A stretch of DNA of 64,000 bases. Origin: Sphingomonas sp. DG1-23 (lineage in GTDB: Bacteria; Pseudomonadota; Alphaproteobacteria; Sphingomonadales; Sphingomonadaceae). The stretch covers positions 124,001-188,000 of the forward strand of contig NZ_JAVAMA010000008.1 in NCBI RefSeq assembly GCF_030730875.1, written 5' to 3'. A program made the translations under genes and the position numbers. Of the stretch, positions 20,706-28,998 are shown in pieces. A model generated the notes under the pieces. That model made no database searches. It had not been told where the DNA came from and worked only from the letters and a program-made list of their open reading frames with translations. The stretch's first letter is position 1. Every line of letters starts with the position of its first letter.

Positions 20706-22099
20706 ACGCTACCGTCGTCGCCCCCGACATGCCGGCCGCGCCGCACGATCACGGCATCTCGTTCGGCGAGGCGGTCAAGGTCTGGGCGCGGATCGCGGCG
20801 CTCAGCTTCGGCGGCCCGGCCGGCCAGATCGCGGTGATGCACCGCATCCTGGTCGACGAGAAGCGGTGGATCGGAGAGGATCGGTTCCTCCACGCACTCA
20901 ACTATTGCATGCTGCTGCCAGGGCCCGAGGCGCAGCAGCTCGCCGCCTATATCGGCTGGCTGCTCCACAAGACCAAGGGCGGGCTGGTCGCCGGAGCGCT
21001 TTTCGTGCTGCCCGGTTTCCTCGCGATCCTCGCGCTCAGCTATATCTATGTGCTGCTCGGCCACGCGCCCGTGATCGAGGGGTTGTTCTTCGGCCTCAAG
21101 GCGGCGGTACTGGCGGTGGTCGTCCAGGCTGTGGTCCGCGTCGGCTCGCGCGCGCTCAAGAACCACGTCATGCGCGGCATCGCCGCGACCGCGTTCGTCG
21201 CGATTTTCTTCCTCAACGCGCCTTTCCCGTTGATCGTCTTCCTTGCCGGGCTCGCCGGCTATCTCGGCGGGCGGGCGGGCATTACCGCCTTCCGGGGCGG
21301 CGGCGGCCACGGATCTTCGGGCGGCGACATCGTCCACGACCGCGACACTGCGCTTGGCGAGGAACTGCCCGAGCATGCGCGGCCCAATCTCGGCTGGTCG
21401 CTCAAGATCTCGGGCCTGTTCCTGTTCCTCTGGCTGGCGCCGGTAGGACTCCTGTTCGCGCTGGCCGGGCCAGGCAACGTCTTCTCGCATATCGCCGGCT
21501 TCTTCAGCCAGATGGCCGTGGTGACCTTCGGCGGTGCCTATGCGGTGCTCGCTTATGTCGCGCAGGAAGCGGTCGGCACCTATCACTGGGTCACGCCGGG
21601 CGAGATGCTCGACGGCCTCGGGCTCGCCGAGACCACGCCGGGGCCGCTGATCATGGTGACCCAGTTCGTCGGCTTCCTCGCCGCCTTTCGCGATGCGAGC
21701 GGGCTCCCGCCGTTCGTCGCAGCGACCTTGGGCGCGATCCTGACGACCTGGGTGACGTTCATGCCCTGCTATCTGTGGATCTTCGCCGGCGCGCCGTTCG
21801 TCGAGCGGCTGCGCGGCAACCGCGCGCTGTCGGCAGCGCTCGGTGCGATCACTGCGGCGGTGGTCGGCGTGATCCTCAATCTCGCGGTCTGGTTCGCAAT
21901 CCACACGCTGTTCAGTAACGTCCAACCGGTTCGCCTCGGTCTTGCCACCTTCGAAATCCCGGTGCTCGCCTCGCTCAGCCTGCCTGCGCTGGTCCTCGCC
22001 GCCGGAGCGGCGATCGCGGTCTTTCGCTTCAAGGCGGGCATGATTCCCGTCCTCTTCGCCAGCGCCACGCTCGGCGCCGCCTATGTCCTTCTCGCCTGA
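20702..22099 (+). CDS. chrA: ChrA, chromate efflux transporter (CHR family)
   Basis: A 465-aa inner-membrane protein with about 12 hydrophobic segments in two repeated halves. Each half carries the CHR signature: FGGPAGQIAVMHRILVDEKRW with LLPGPEAQQLAAYIGW in the first, and FGGAYAVLAYVAQEAV with LAETTPGPLIMVTQFVG in the second. It exports chromate using the membrane potential. This is the long-chain (duplicated) form usual in proteobacteria. It lies directly after chrB with a 4-base overlap. Confidence 0.95.
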   Translation: MNATVVAPDMPAAPHDHGISFGEAVKVWARIAALSFGGPAGQIAVMHRILVDEKRWIGEDRFLHALNYCMLLPGPEAQQLAAYIGWLLHKTKGGLVAGALFVLPGFLAILALSYIYVLLGHAPVIEGLFFGLKAAVLAVVVQAVVRVGSRALKNHVMRGIAATAFVAIFFLNAPFPLIVFLAGLAGYLGGRAGITAFRGGGGHGSSGGDIVHDRDTALGEELPEHARPNLGWSLKISGLFLFLWLAPVGLLFALAGPGNVFSHIAGFFSQMAVVTFGGAYAVLAYVAQEAVGTYHWVTPGEMLDGLGLAETTPGPLIMVTQFVGFLAAFRDASGLPPFVAATLGAILTTWVTFMPCYLWIFAGAPFVERLRGNRALSAALGAITAAVVGVILNLAVWFAIHTLFSNVQPVRLGLATFEIPVLASLSLPALVLAAGAAIAVFRFKAGMIPVLFASATLGAAYVLLA

Positions 22100-22282
22100 A
22101 CGGGAGACTGCCATGCAAAGAGGGTTATGCGAGAACACGGGAACAGCCGGGTCGCCTGCAATAGCTGGTTCGCAGTCATGAACGATGCGCCCGTTTTCCC
22201 CTTCGATATCGTCCGGCTCCATTCGCAGCGGGAAACTCTGGCGAATCGAACGCGGTAGGGAAGCAGGACAGAGGAGGCCAGG

Positions 22283-22459
22283 ATGGCAGACGACAAGACG
22301 CTGCGCTCGCCGCAGGACCGTAGCCGAGTCGCGATGGGCGAGGATTATGAAGTGCGCTACTGGACCGAGAGGTTCGGAGTCAGCCGCGAACGGCTTCAGG
22401 AAGCGGTCGACGCCGTGGGCAGCGGTGCCGACGCCATCGAAGCCTATTTCAAGCGTTGA
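22283..22459 (+). CDS. DUF3606 small protein
   Basis: A 58-aa protein: MADDKTLRSPQDRSRVAMG, then EDYEVRYWTERFGVSRERL, then a C-terminal helix. This is the compact DUF3606 layout common in alphaproteobacteria, with basic-acidic helices and WTERFGVSRERLQEAV as the signature. GAGGAGG lies about 7 nt before ATG 22283. Function unknown; such genes are often stress-linked. It stands alone between chrA and the SRAP group. Confidence 0.75.
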   Translation: MADDKTLRSPQDRSRVAMGEDYEVRYWTERFGVSRERLQEAVDAVGSGADAIEAYFKR

Positions 22460-22499
22460 CCCTTCTACGCGCCCGCCGGCCGGCGGGGCGCGAGGCAGG

Positions 22500-22910
22500 T
22501 CACCAAGGCAGTTCCTCAACGAAGAGGACCATCTCCTGAAATGCCGCCCCCTCGAAGCCGATACCGGCTTCGGTCTCTACCAGAGGGTGGCGCGCTGCAG
22601 CCTCGAGCACGGCCTCGGGACCGGATTGCCGCAACGGATCATGCGCCGCGGTCCACTTGGCAAGCGCCGTCACGCGGGCGTGCAGCGCCGCGCCTGCAAC
22701 CACGTCATCCGCAAAACGCGCATCGCGCGCATATGCCTGGAGAACCTCGGCCTGCGCATAGGGGTCAGCGCGTCGACCGGCAGGAAGCATCGCGAGCACT
22801 TCGAGCGCGGCAGCCAACTGCGGCCCGGCCAGGATGATCGCGTTCAGTCGATCGGTGGGACTTACGGCATCCCCGGTCGCCGGGACGGTAATAGGCACGT
22901 CGGCAAACAT
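22500..22910 (-). CDS. hypothetical protein downstream of the degenerate SRAP gene
   Basis: A 136-aa soluble, Ala-rich helical protein (DRLNAIILAGPQLAAALEVLAMLPAG, QAEVLQAYARDARFADDVVAGA), acidic at the C-terminus. I do not recognise a domain. It starts 15 bases after the stop of the minus-strand SRAP gene, so it should share the LexA-box promoter at 23453 and be SOS-induced with it. A DNA-repair accessory role is only a guess from context. Confidence 0.6.
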   Translation of the reverse strand: MFADVPITVPATGDAVSPTDRLNAIILAGPQLAAALEVLAMLPAGRRADPYAQAEVLQAYARDARFADDVVAGAALHARVTALAKWTAAHDPLRQSGPEAVLEAAARHPLVETEAGIGFEGAAFQEMVLFVEELPW

Positions 22911-22925
22911 ACATTGCTCCCTTGG

Positions 22926-23447
22926 CTACAGAGCCAGCATGCGCTGTCGATCGGCGATGCCGCGCGGGCCGGTTTCCTCGATGAGAAAGCTGTGCTTCGG
23001 CATAGGCTGCAGCAGCTCGGACTCGGGCTGGGTCAGGTCGAGCCAAGCCATGTTCTGCCGCCGCAGCAGCACCGCACCCTGACGCTCCTGATAGAAGAAG
23101 ATATCGGGATTGGCCTCGATCGTGATGATCGCATAGCTGACGTCGCGCTCGCCCGACGAGGGCCGCCAGATGCCGGCAAGATAGAAGAAGTTTCCGTCGT
23201 CGAGCGTCACGCGGAATTTCCGCTCACCATTTGTGACCTGGAACTCGCTCGCCGGCACTAGGCAGCGCTGGTGGGGGAAGGTCCGACCCTCGGAACGAAT
23301 GAACTTGAAGGGCTTGCCTTCCGGTTCCCACGGTTCGAGGCCCCAGCTCGCGTCGATGGCCTGCGGCTTGCCCGTGCGCGGGTTACGCCGCACGATGATC
23401 TTGCGGCTTCCAAAAGGGGCATCCGACTCGAAGGGACTCGCTTGCAT
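22926..23447 (-). CDS. SRAP-family protein lacking catalytic residues (degenerate YedK/HMCES paralogue)
   Basis: A 173-aa protein with a recognisable SRAP core: SRKIIVRRNPRTGKPQAIDASWGLEPW, RCLVPASEF, FFYLAGIWRP, SYAIITIEANPDI and NMAWLDLT. It lacks the N-terminal strand with Cys2, the NxRxE motif (SEGRTF stands in its place) and the His before the last strand (FYQERQGAV in place of HxRMP). Active SRAPs crosslink to abasic sites in single-stranded DNA through Cys2, so this one probably cannot. The LexA box lies 5 bases upstream of ATG 23447. No SD is visible, and the start may be leaderless. Confidence 0.8.
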   Translation of the reverse strand: MQASPFESDAPFGSRKIIVRRNPRTGKPQAIDASWGLEPWEPEGKPFKFIRSEGRTFPHQRCLVPASEFQVTNGERKFRVTLDDGNFFYLAGIWRPSSGERDVSYAIITIEANPDIFFYQERQGAVLLRRQNMAWLDLTQPESELLQPMPKHSFLIEETGPRGIADRQRMLAL

Positions 23448-23452
23448 AGTGA

Positions 23453-23467
23453 GAACATAATGCGAAC
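23453..23467. promoter_or_regulatory. LexA (SOS) box shared by divergent SRAP genes
   Basis: GAAC-ATAATGC-GAAC is an exact GAAC-N7-GAAC match. It sits 5 bases before the minus-strand SRAP gene and 29 bases before the plus-strand one, so one LexA dimer could control both. Confidence 0.82.
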
Positions 23468-23496
23468 GAGTGCCACGTGCAAATCAGGGACGGCTC

Positions 23497-24123
23497 ATGT
23501 GCAATGACTATCGCCTCGAGGTCGATATCGCATCGATCATGGAAGACTTCGAGGAACTCGAGATCGCGATCGAGACGCCCGAAGGCACGCCCAACGTCGC
23601 TGCCCGCGAGGATATCAAGATAACCGATGTCGCGCCGATCGTAATGTCGGTCGAAGGAGCGCGTTCGCGTGGCGCGCTGGTCAATCGGCGGTGGAGCTGG
23701 CCCCGCCCGACGAACAAGCCGGTCTACAACTACCGCGCCGAAGGGCGAGATTTCGGCGCGAAGCGCTGTCTGATCCTGGCCGATGGCTTCTACGAATTCA
23801 CCAAGTCCGATGACCCGAAGCAGAAGCGCCAGAACAAGTGGCTATTTACGCTGAATGACCATGAGTGGTTCGCGATCGCGGGGATCTGGCGCAACCATCC
23901 GGCAGTCGGCGAAGCATTCACGATGTTGACGCTCGACGCAGGGCCGGACGTCGCGCCCTACCATCATCGCCAGATCATTCCATTGGCGCGCGACCAATGG
24001 GCGGACTGGCTGGATCCCTCAGTCCCCGCAGCGGAGGTGCTTTCGATCCTGCCATCTGGCAGCCTGTCGGTCCGGCAGGTCCATGGAGCGCCAATGCCGA
24101 GTGCATCGCCGATGCTGCTCTAG
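23497..24123 (+). CDS. SRAP-family abasic-site processing protein (YedK/HMCES-like)
   Basis: A 208-aa complete SRAP. It has Met-Cys at the N-terminus (Cys2 is the nucleophile after Met removal), NYRAEGRDF (Asn78), GFYEF (Glu100), AGIW near 128-131 and YHHRQIIPLARDQWADWL (His156/157). It crosslinks to abasic sites in single-stranded DNA and shields them from breakage at forks. The start is fixed by the catalytic Cys2 and an AGGGA SD; an upstream in-frame start would destroy the N-terminus. It lies 29 bases from a LexA box, so it should be SOS-induced. Confidence 0.9.
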   Translation: MCNDYRLEVDIASIMEDFEELEIAIETPEGTPNVAAREDIKITDVAPIVMSVEGARSRGALVNRRWSWPRPTNKPVYNYRAEGRDFGAKRCLILADGFYEFTKSDDPKQKRQNKWLFTLNDHEWFAIAGIWRNHPAVGEAFTMLTLDAGPDVAPYHHRQIIPLARDQWADWLDPSVPAAEVLSILPSGSLSVRQVHGAPMPSASPMLL

Positions 24124-24212
24124 CTACCTCAAAAATATCGCGCGTCGACCCCGGAGGAACGGCTTGGGCGTCGTCATGACACGGGAAACTATCAACATCC
24201 CGGAGCAACTCT

Positions 24213-26177
24213 TTGCGCAAAGTGCCGTCAATTACTCGAGCATCCAATTCCCCAATCGCTGCCGATGATGAAAGGAAGCTGAGAAGACGTGGACCGAAGC
24301 CCCGCCCCGTCGTCGAATTCCCTCAGCCGCTGACCGCTGATTGGACGGATCCTACCGCTTTCCCAGAAGCATTCGCACTCCAACTCGCACGGCACGGTGA
24401 CAGCTGCTGGCATCTCCACCGGGCGCTGCTGCGTCCAGGCGAGACCTTCGGTCGCAAGACTTTCCAACAATGGGTGACTGGCACGAAGCAACCAGGGTCG
24501 ACCATGTCATTTGAGATGCTCGCGCGTGCGGAACGCCGGTATCGCCTGCCGAGCGGTTATTTCCGCGCCAAGTTGGCGCCTTCCGGCCGCGCGCCTATGC
24601 GGCGAGTGAGAGTCACCGGCACTTCCGAGCATCGCCGACTGGCCTGGCATTTGCCCGACGATTTCGAGGACCGGCCGATACACGAGCGAGAGGAGATTCT
24701 CGAATGGGTACGCACCGTGATCGTCTCCGGCTCGACTGAGTATCGGCGTTATCAGGCGGAGGCCATGAAGGTGCGCTACTCGTTGCGGTTCCCCAGCCTG
24801 GCGTCATTCAGTGCGAAAGCATTGCCGCGACCAGATTGCGCGAGCGTGCCAGCACCAGCTGGTTCGCTACATGCCCCGCCAGCGCTTACGCGGGAGCTCG
24901 GCGAGTTGATCCGGTTCAAGACCGCAACGCTTACCCGGATCGGTCTCAAACGCAGCGGAGTCTGGAATGAGGAATCGGTGACGCAGAAGATCGAGCATTT
25001 CGGGCTGATGTTCGGTGCGCTCGCCGCGGAACCGGACTCGCCGGTGCAGGGCCAGGGCGTCCCGCACGACCGCCTCGGAATGGCCCTGCTTGCACTCCCC
25101 GTGGTCTGGGACTGGTATCTCCAATGGCGGGAAAGACGGCGCGGCTTCTACACTGCCTGGGAAGTGAACATGCTCGAGCTGGGCAGCGCGCTAACGCGGC
25201 GCGATACGGGCTGGCTGCGCCAGAGCCCCGAACTCGCGTTGCGCCTCCGGCCGATCGCGGGGTTGGTGGATCAAACGGATATTGAGCGAGCGCGTAGCGA
25301 CTGGGACGGCTTTTGCGACGCCGTGCATGCGCACACGCTGACGCGCACTCGAGAGATCGCCCGCATCGCCAGGGTGCACCGAGATCCGTTTGAGCCGATC
25401 CTGCCGATCCTTGAACAAGAAAGCCCGGTCGGCGCGTATCGCAGAATTACCGCCGAGATCCTCGATCGGATGCCGGACATGCACCGCTATCCACGTGCCG
25501 CTGCCGAGGCGGTGCGCGGTTTCCTAATGCTGCGCTTGGGTCTCCATCTCGGCGTCCGCCAGAAGAATCTGCGCCAGTTGCTGCTCTGCCCGCGTGGCAC
25601 CCCCCATCGCACCGAGCGACAACTGGAAAATCTGCGACGCGGCGAGCTGCACTGGAACGCGCGCGACGGAGGCTGGGAAGTGTTGATCCCATCGGTCGCG
25701 TTCAAGAACGCCAACTCCTCCTTCTTCGGCAAGCGACCCTTCCGGTTGCTCCTGCCGGATTTCGACGGCCTTTATAGCCATATCGAAGCCTATATCGCTC
25801 GGCACCGGCCGCTGCTGCTGGGCGACGCCGAGGATCCGGGCACCTTCTTCGTCAAGACGGTGAAACGCAGTAGCGCCGACGCGGCGTACAACCAATCCAC
25901 CTTCTACGAAGCTTGGCGGCTGGTGATCCAGCGCTATGCGATCTTCAATCCCTATACCGGCCGCGGCGCGATCAAGGGGCTGCTTCCCCACGGGCCACAC
26001 AATGTGCGCGACGTGCTCGCCACACATATCCTCAAGCGCACTGGCTCCTACGAGCAGGCCAGTTACGCCATCCAAGACACGCCTGAGATGGTGGCCAAGC
26101 ACTACGGTCGCTTCCTTCCGCAGGACAAGGCGGCGCTCGCCGCCCGCATCCTCAACCAGGTGTGGCAGGACGAGTAG
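24213..26177 (+). CDS. large atypical tyrosine recombinase-like protein
   Basis: A 654-aa protein. The C-terminal 200 residues show the tyrosine recombinase pattern: box I Arg449 in GLHLGVRQKNLRQLLL, box II HNVRDVLATHIL (His596, Arg599), then AIQDTPEMVAKHYGRF with Tyr631 as the likely nucleophile. The second His/Trp motif (usually LGH) is changed to IQD. The long N-terminus holds a helix-turn-helix-like part (RKTFQQWVTGTKQPGSTMSFEML). Only TTG 24213 (GGAG 7 nt upstream) or GTG 24222 can start it. It is unlike ordinary phage integrases in length and may be an element-resident or orphan recombinase. Confidence 0.65.
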   Translation: MRKVPSITRASNSPIAADDERKLRRRGPKPRPVVEFPQPLTADWTDPTAFPEAFALQLARHGDSCWHLHRALLRPGETFGRKTFQQWVTGTKQPGSTMSFEMLARAERRYRLPSGYFRAKLAPSGRAPMRRVRVTGTSEHRRLAWHLPDDFEDRPIHEREEILEWVRTVIVSGSTEYRRYQAEAMKVRYSLRFPSLASFSAKALPRPDCASVPAPAGSLHAPPALTRELGELIRFKTATLTRIGLKRSGVWNEESVTQKIEHFGLMFGALAAEPDSPVQGQGVPHDRLGMALLALPVVWDWYLQWRERRRGFYTAWEVNMLELGSALTRRDTGWLRQSPELALRLRPIAGLVDQTDIERARSDWDGFCDAVHAHTLTRTREIARIARVHRDPFEPILPILEQESPVGAYRRITAEILDRMPDMHRYPRAAAEAVRGFLMLRLGLHLGVRQKNLRQLLLCPRGTPHRTERQLENLRRGELHWNARDGGWEVLIPSVAFKNANSSFFGKRPFRLLLPDFDGLYSHIEAYIARHRPLLLGDAEDPGTFFVKTVKRSSADAAYNQSTFYEAWRLVIQRYAIFNPYTGRGAIKGLLPHGPHNVRDVLATHILKRTGSYEQASYAIQDTPEMVAKHYGRFLPQDKAALAARILNQVWQDE

Positions 26178-26325
26178 ATCTGACGATGCAACTAGCGCGG
26201 GACTTCGCGGAACTCGTTCTTGATGACCCCGAGTCGGCAGCTTGTCCTGCACTTTAACAATGCGAGTCCGACCGGATACGCAGTTGAGCCCTGTGCATCC
26301 ATGTAAGTACGCATGGACATGGTGC
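26178..26325. other. non-coding, possible recombinase 3' region
   Basis: This follows the recombinase stop. No gene is supported. It starts an AT-richer patch that continues to 26580. Confidence 0.3.
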
Positions 26326-26505
26326 CTAAGTAGTAGTAGAGGAGGACTTGTCGGCGAGATCAGGTGAAGGCAGCTTGGCGAGAACTCGAACCGCAAATTC
26401 ACTTGTTAGAAGGGGTGTATTTGCTGGTACAAGATTGACTTTAATTTTTGTTAGAGAAATCTTCTCAAATTGATGTCGGTATTTGTTGGGTTCTCTTCTG
26501 GGCAT
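26326..26505 (-). CDS. small hypothetical protein with strong SD
   Basis: A 59-aa basic protein (MPRREPNKYRHQFEKISLT, then KIKVNLVPANTPLLTSEFAV) with no recognised domain. AAGGAG lies 6 nt before ATG 26505, the best reason to call it. The DNA here is markedly AT-richer than its neighbours, hinting at foreign origin, perhaps linked to the recombinase next door. A Ser/Thr-rich end may be non-specific. Confidence 0.42.
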   Translation of the reverse strand: MPRREPNKYRHQFEKISLTKIKVNLVPANTPLLTSEFAVRVLAKLPSPDLADKSSSTTT

Positions 26506-26585
26506 GGCTATCTCCTTCAGGGCGAGAGCTAGCGGGCGGTTCCTAGGATGATCAGACATTTGCGTTCGGAGAACGCGAACAATGA

Positions 26586-27380
26586 TATACGAATCACCTC
26601 CATTCGCTTCGCCTGTTCCTGCGTGTCGTCGAACGCTGCAGCTTAACTGCCGCAGCGCACGACCTCGGTATTCCCCGATCCACGGCGACGGAGACGATCC
26701 GGCAACTCGAAAGGCGATTGGGCGCGCGGTTGCTCGACCGCACGACCCGGCATGTCGCGCCGACTCTGGACGGCCGCCTCTATTATGAACGCTGCCTTGG
26801 CATTCTCGCCGAGCTCGACGATGCCGAGGCGGTGCCGCGCGACAGCGAGCTCCATGGAGCGCTGCGGATCGACGCGCCGGGATTGCTCACCCGCACCTTC
26901 ATCGTGCCCGAGTTAGAGGCCTTCCTGTCGCGTTATCCCCGGCTCCAGCTTCAGATCGGCCAGGCCGATCGGCTGGTCGACCTTGTGCGCGAAGGGATCG
27001 ACTGCGCGATCCGGGTCGGCGAACCGTCCGACAGCGGATTGATCATGCGGCGCGTGGGAATGCTACGCGAGGTGACCGTGGCGAGCCCTGCCTATCTGGC
27101 GCGGCGCGGCGTATCGCAGACGATCGCCGACCTCGATGGCCATCTCATGGTCGGCTTCCTGTCCCCCGCGACCGGTGATGTCCTGCCACTCGAATTCACG
27201 GTCGATGGCGTAGCGATGGATATTCGGTTGCCGATGCAGGTCAGTGCCAATCATTCGGATACCACGGCTGATCTGGCGCGTAGAGGCTTTGGCTTGATCC
27301 AGGCGCCTCGCTATCGCCTCGCCGCTGGCGAACTGGTCGAGAGCGCGGCGTCCGTCGACGCAGCTCCGTCGCCGGCCTAA
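26586..27380 (+). pseudogene. LysR-family regulator, degraded at both ends
   Basis: The frame from 26586 reads FLRVVERCSLTAAAHDLGIPRS, then TATETIRQLERRLGARLLDRTTR, the LysR helix-turn-helix. The effector domain follows (LHGALRIDAPGLLTRTFIVPELEAFLSRYP, GIDCAIRVG, MPVQ-like). No ATG lies in this frame before the HTH: a stop (TGA 26583-26585) and a start in another frame sit just upstream, so the 5' end is frameshifted or lost. The 3' end stops about 40-50 residues short at PSPA. The downstream TetR gene overlaps it by 4 bases. Confidence 0.75.
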
Positions 27381-27979
27381 ATCTCGCGCTCGAGCGCGTC
27401 GAATGCCGCCGCCAATATCTCGCCCAGAGGGCGCTTGCCGTCCTCCCGGTCCAACGTGTCGAGCGACAACCGCACCGCGCCGATTGAGAGCATCGCGATC
27501 ATTCTGAGCGCCGTCTCGCGCTCCGGCTCCGGCCATTTTTTGCGTAGCTCTGCGAACAGGGTCTGCTCGTGCCGCACATAACTGGCGGCCTTGCGTGCCT
27601 GCACCGCCTCGCTTGACCGCATCAGCCGGTCGAGCTTCAGCAACTCGTCCGCCGGCACCGGCGCCGCGACCCGGATCGCCGCATCGCGTACCGCCTGCAG
27701 CGGCTTCTTGGTCGCGGGCTCAGCGGCGAGATGCGTCGACAGGATTTCGCCCATCGCATTCTGCATGGTCAGCAGAATGTCGTCCTTCGTCTTGTAATAA
27801 TAGAAGAACGTCCGGCGGGAGATGTCGGCGGCCGCAGCGATGTCGTCGATCGTCGTGGCGTCATAGCCGCGCTCGATGAATAGTCGGATCCCGGCTTCCT
27901 TGATCCGCTTGGCTGTCTCGCGTCGCTTGCGCTCCCGCAGCCCCCCGCCCGGCGTGCTCTCATTGTTCGCGGCTGTCAC
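27377..27979 (-). CDS. TetR/AcrR-family repressor
   Basis: About 200 aa. N-terminal TetR HTH: RETAKRIKEAGIRLFIERGYDA, TTIDDIAAAADISRRTFFYYYKTKDDIL. Then an all-helical ligand domain with LSIGAVRLSLDTLDRE near the end. GTG 27979 has AAGGG 7 nt upstream and is preferred to GTG 28006, which would lie in the operator. It is divergent from an SDR-MFS operon across a twin palindrome, the standard arrangement for an autorepressing local regulator. Confidence 0.85.
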   Translation of the reverse strand: MTAANNESTPGGGLRERKRRETAKRIKEAGIRLFIERGYDATTIDDIAAAADISRRTFFYYYKTKDDILLTMQNAMGEILSTHLAAEPATKKPLQAVRDAAIRVAAPVPADELLKLDRLMRSSEAVQARKAASYVRHEQTLFAELRKKWPEPERETALRMIAMLSIGAVRLSLDTLDREDGKRPLGEILAAAFDALEREI

Positions 27980-27997
27980 AAATTTACCCTTGATGCA

Positions 27998-28041
27998 ATT
28001 TCGCACTCAGTGTAGATATGGTTTTTACACTAAGTGCAAAT
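27998..28041. promoter_or_regulatory. twin-palindrome operator between TetR and SDR genes
   Basis: Two palindromes, CACTCAGTG (28004-28012) and CACTAAGTG (28028-28036), lie with centres 24 bp apart. Together they form a larger inverted repeat (ATTT..GCACTcAGTGTA and its mirror TACACTaAGTGC..AAT). This suits two TetR dimers. It covers the divergent promoters. Confidence 0.72.
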
Positions 28042-28059
28042 CCGCAGAAAGGCAATGCC

Positions 28060-28998
28060 ATGTCCCGATGGACTGAAGCAGATATTCGTTCGCAGAAGGG
28101 CCGTTCGGCGATTGTGACGGGCACCGGCGGCCTCGGCTACGAGACCGCCCTCGTGCTCGCCCGGCATGGCGCGGAGGTCATCATCGCAGGCCGCAATCCC
28201 CGCAAGGGCGCCGAGGCGATCGCGAAGATTCGCGCCGATTGCGGGTCGACCGGCACGCGGTTCGAGGAGGTCGACCTTGCCAGCCTCCGCTCCATCACCA
28301 TTTTCTGCGATCGGCTGAAGGACCAGCGTGAGAGTCTCCACCTGCTGGTCAACAACGCCGCGGTCATGGCCCCGCCAGAGCGTCAGGAAACCAGCGACGG
28401 CTTCGAACTGCAGTTCGGCACCAACTATCTTGGCCATTTCGCGCTGACCGCCGGCCTGCTGCCGCTGCTGCGCGGTGGCGGCAATGCCCGCGTCGTGACC
28501 CTTTCCAGCGTCGCCGCACGCAGCGGGTCGATCGACTTCGACGATCTCGACGCGAAGAAAGCCTATCGTCCGTTCCCGGTCTACAGTCAGTCCAAGCTCG
28601 CCTGCCTGATGTTCGCCTTCGAACTGCACCGGCGCAGCGTCGACGGAGGCTGGGGCATCGACAGCATCGGTGCCCATCCCGGCGTCACCCGTACCGATCT
28701 GATCCCCAACGGCGCGGGCAGCAACAGCGTCAACGGGCGGGTGCGCCGCTATCTGCCTTTCCTGTTCCAGCCTGCCTGGCAGGGCGCCCTGCCGACTTTG
28801 TACGCTGCAACCTCGCCGCTGGCCGAGGGCGGCGGCTATTATGGGCCAAATTGGCTCAGCGAGACCCGCGGCTATCCTGTCGAAGCCCGAATCCCGCCCC
28901 AGGCGCTGGATGCGGGGGTCATGGCGCGCTTATGGGTAGTCTCGGAGGAACTGACCGGCGCCAGCTTTCCGTCAAGCGAAGTGGCGGCCGCTCGATGA
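28060..28998 (+). CDS. short-chain dehydrogenase/reductase (retinol-dehydrogenase-like)
   Basis: A 312-aa SDR. Cofactor motif TGTGGLGYE near residue 20, NAAG-type NNAAV near 100, and catalytic YSQSK with Ser upstream (TLSSVAARSG). GRNP after the second strand suggests NADP(H). It oxidises or reduces an unknown alcohol or ketone. ATG 28060 has AAAGG 8 nt upstream; an earlier ATG (28018) lies in the operator. The stop overlaps the MFS start (ATGA), so both form an operon under the TetR repressor. Confidence 0.85.
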   Translation: MSRWTEADIRSQKGRSAIVTGTGGLGYETALVLARHGAEVIIAGRNPRKGAEAIAKIRADCGSTGTRFEEVDLASLRSITIFCDRLKDQRESLHLLVNNAAVMAPPERQETSDGFELQFGTNYLGHFALTAGLLPLLRGGGNARVVTLSSVAARSGSIDFDDLDAKKAYRPFPVYSQSKLACLMFAFELHRRSVDGGWGIDSIGAHPGVTRTDLIPNGAGSNSVNGRVRRYLPFLFQPAWQGALPTLYAATSPLAEGGGYYGPNWLSETRGYPVEARIPPQALDAGVMARLWVVSEELTGASFPSSEVAAAR

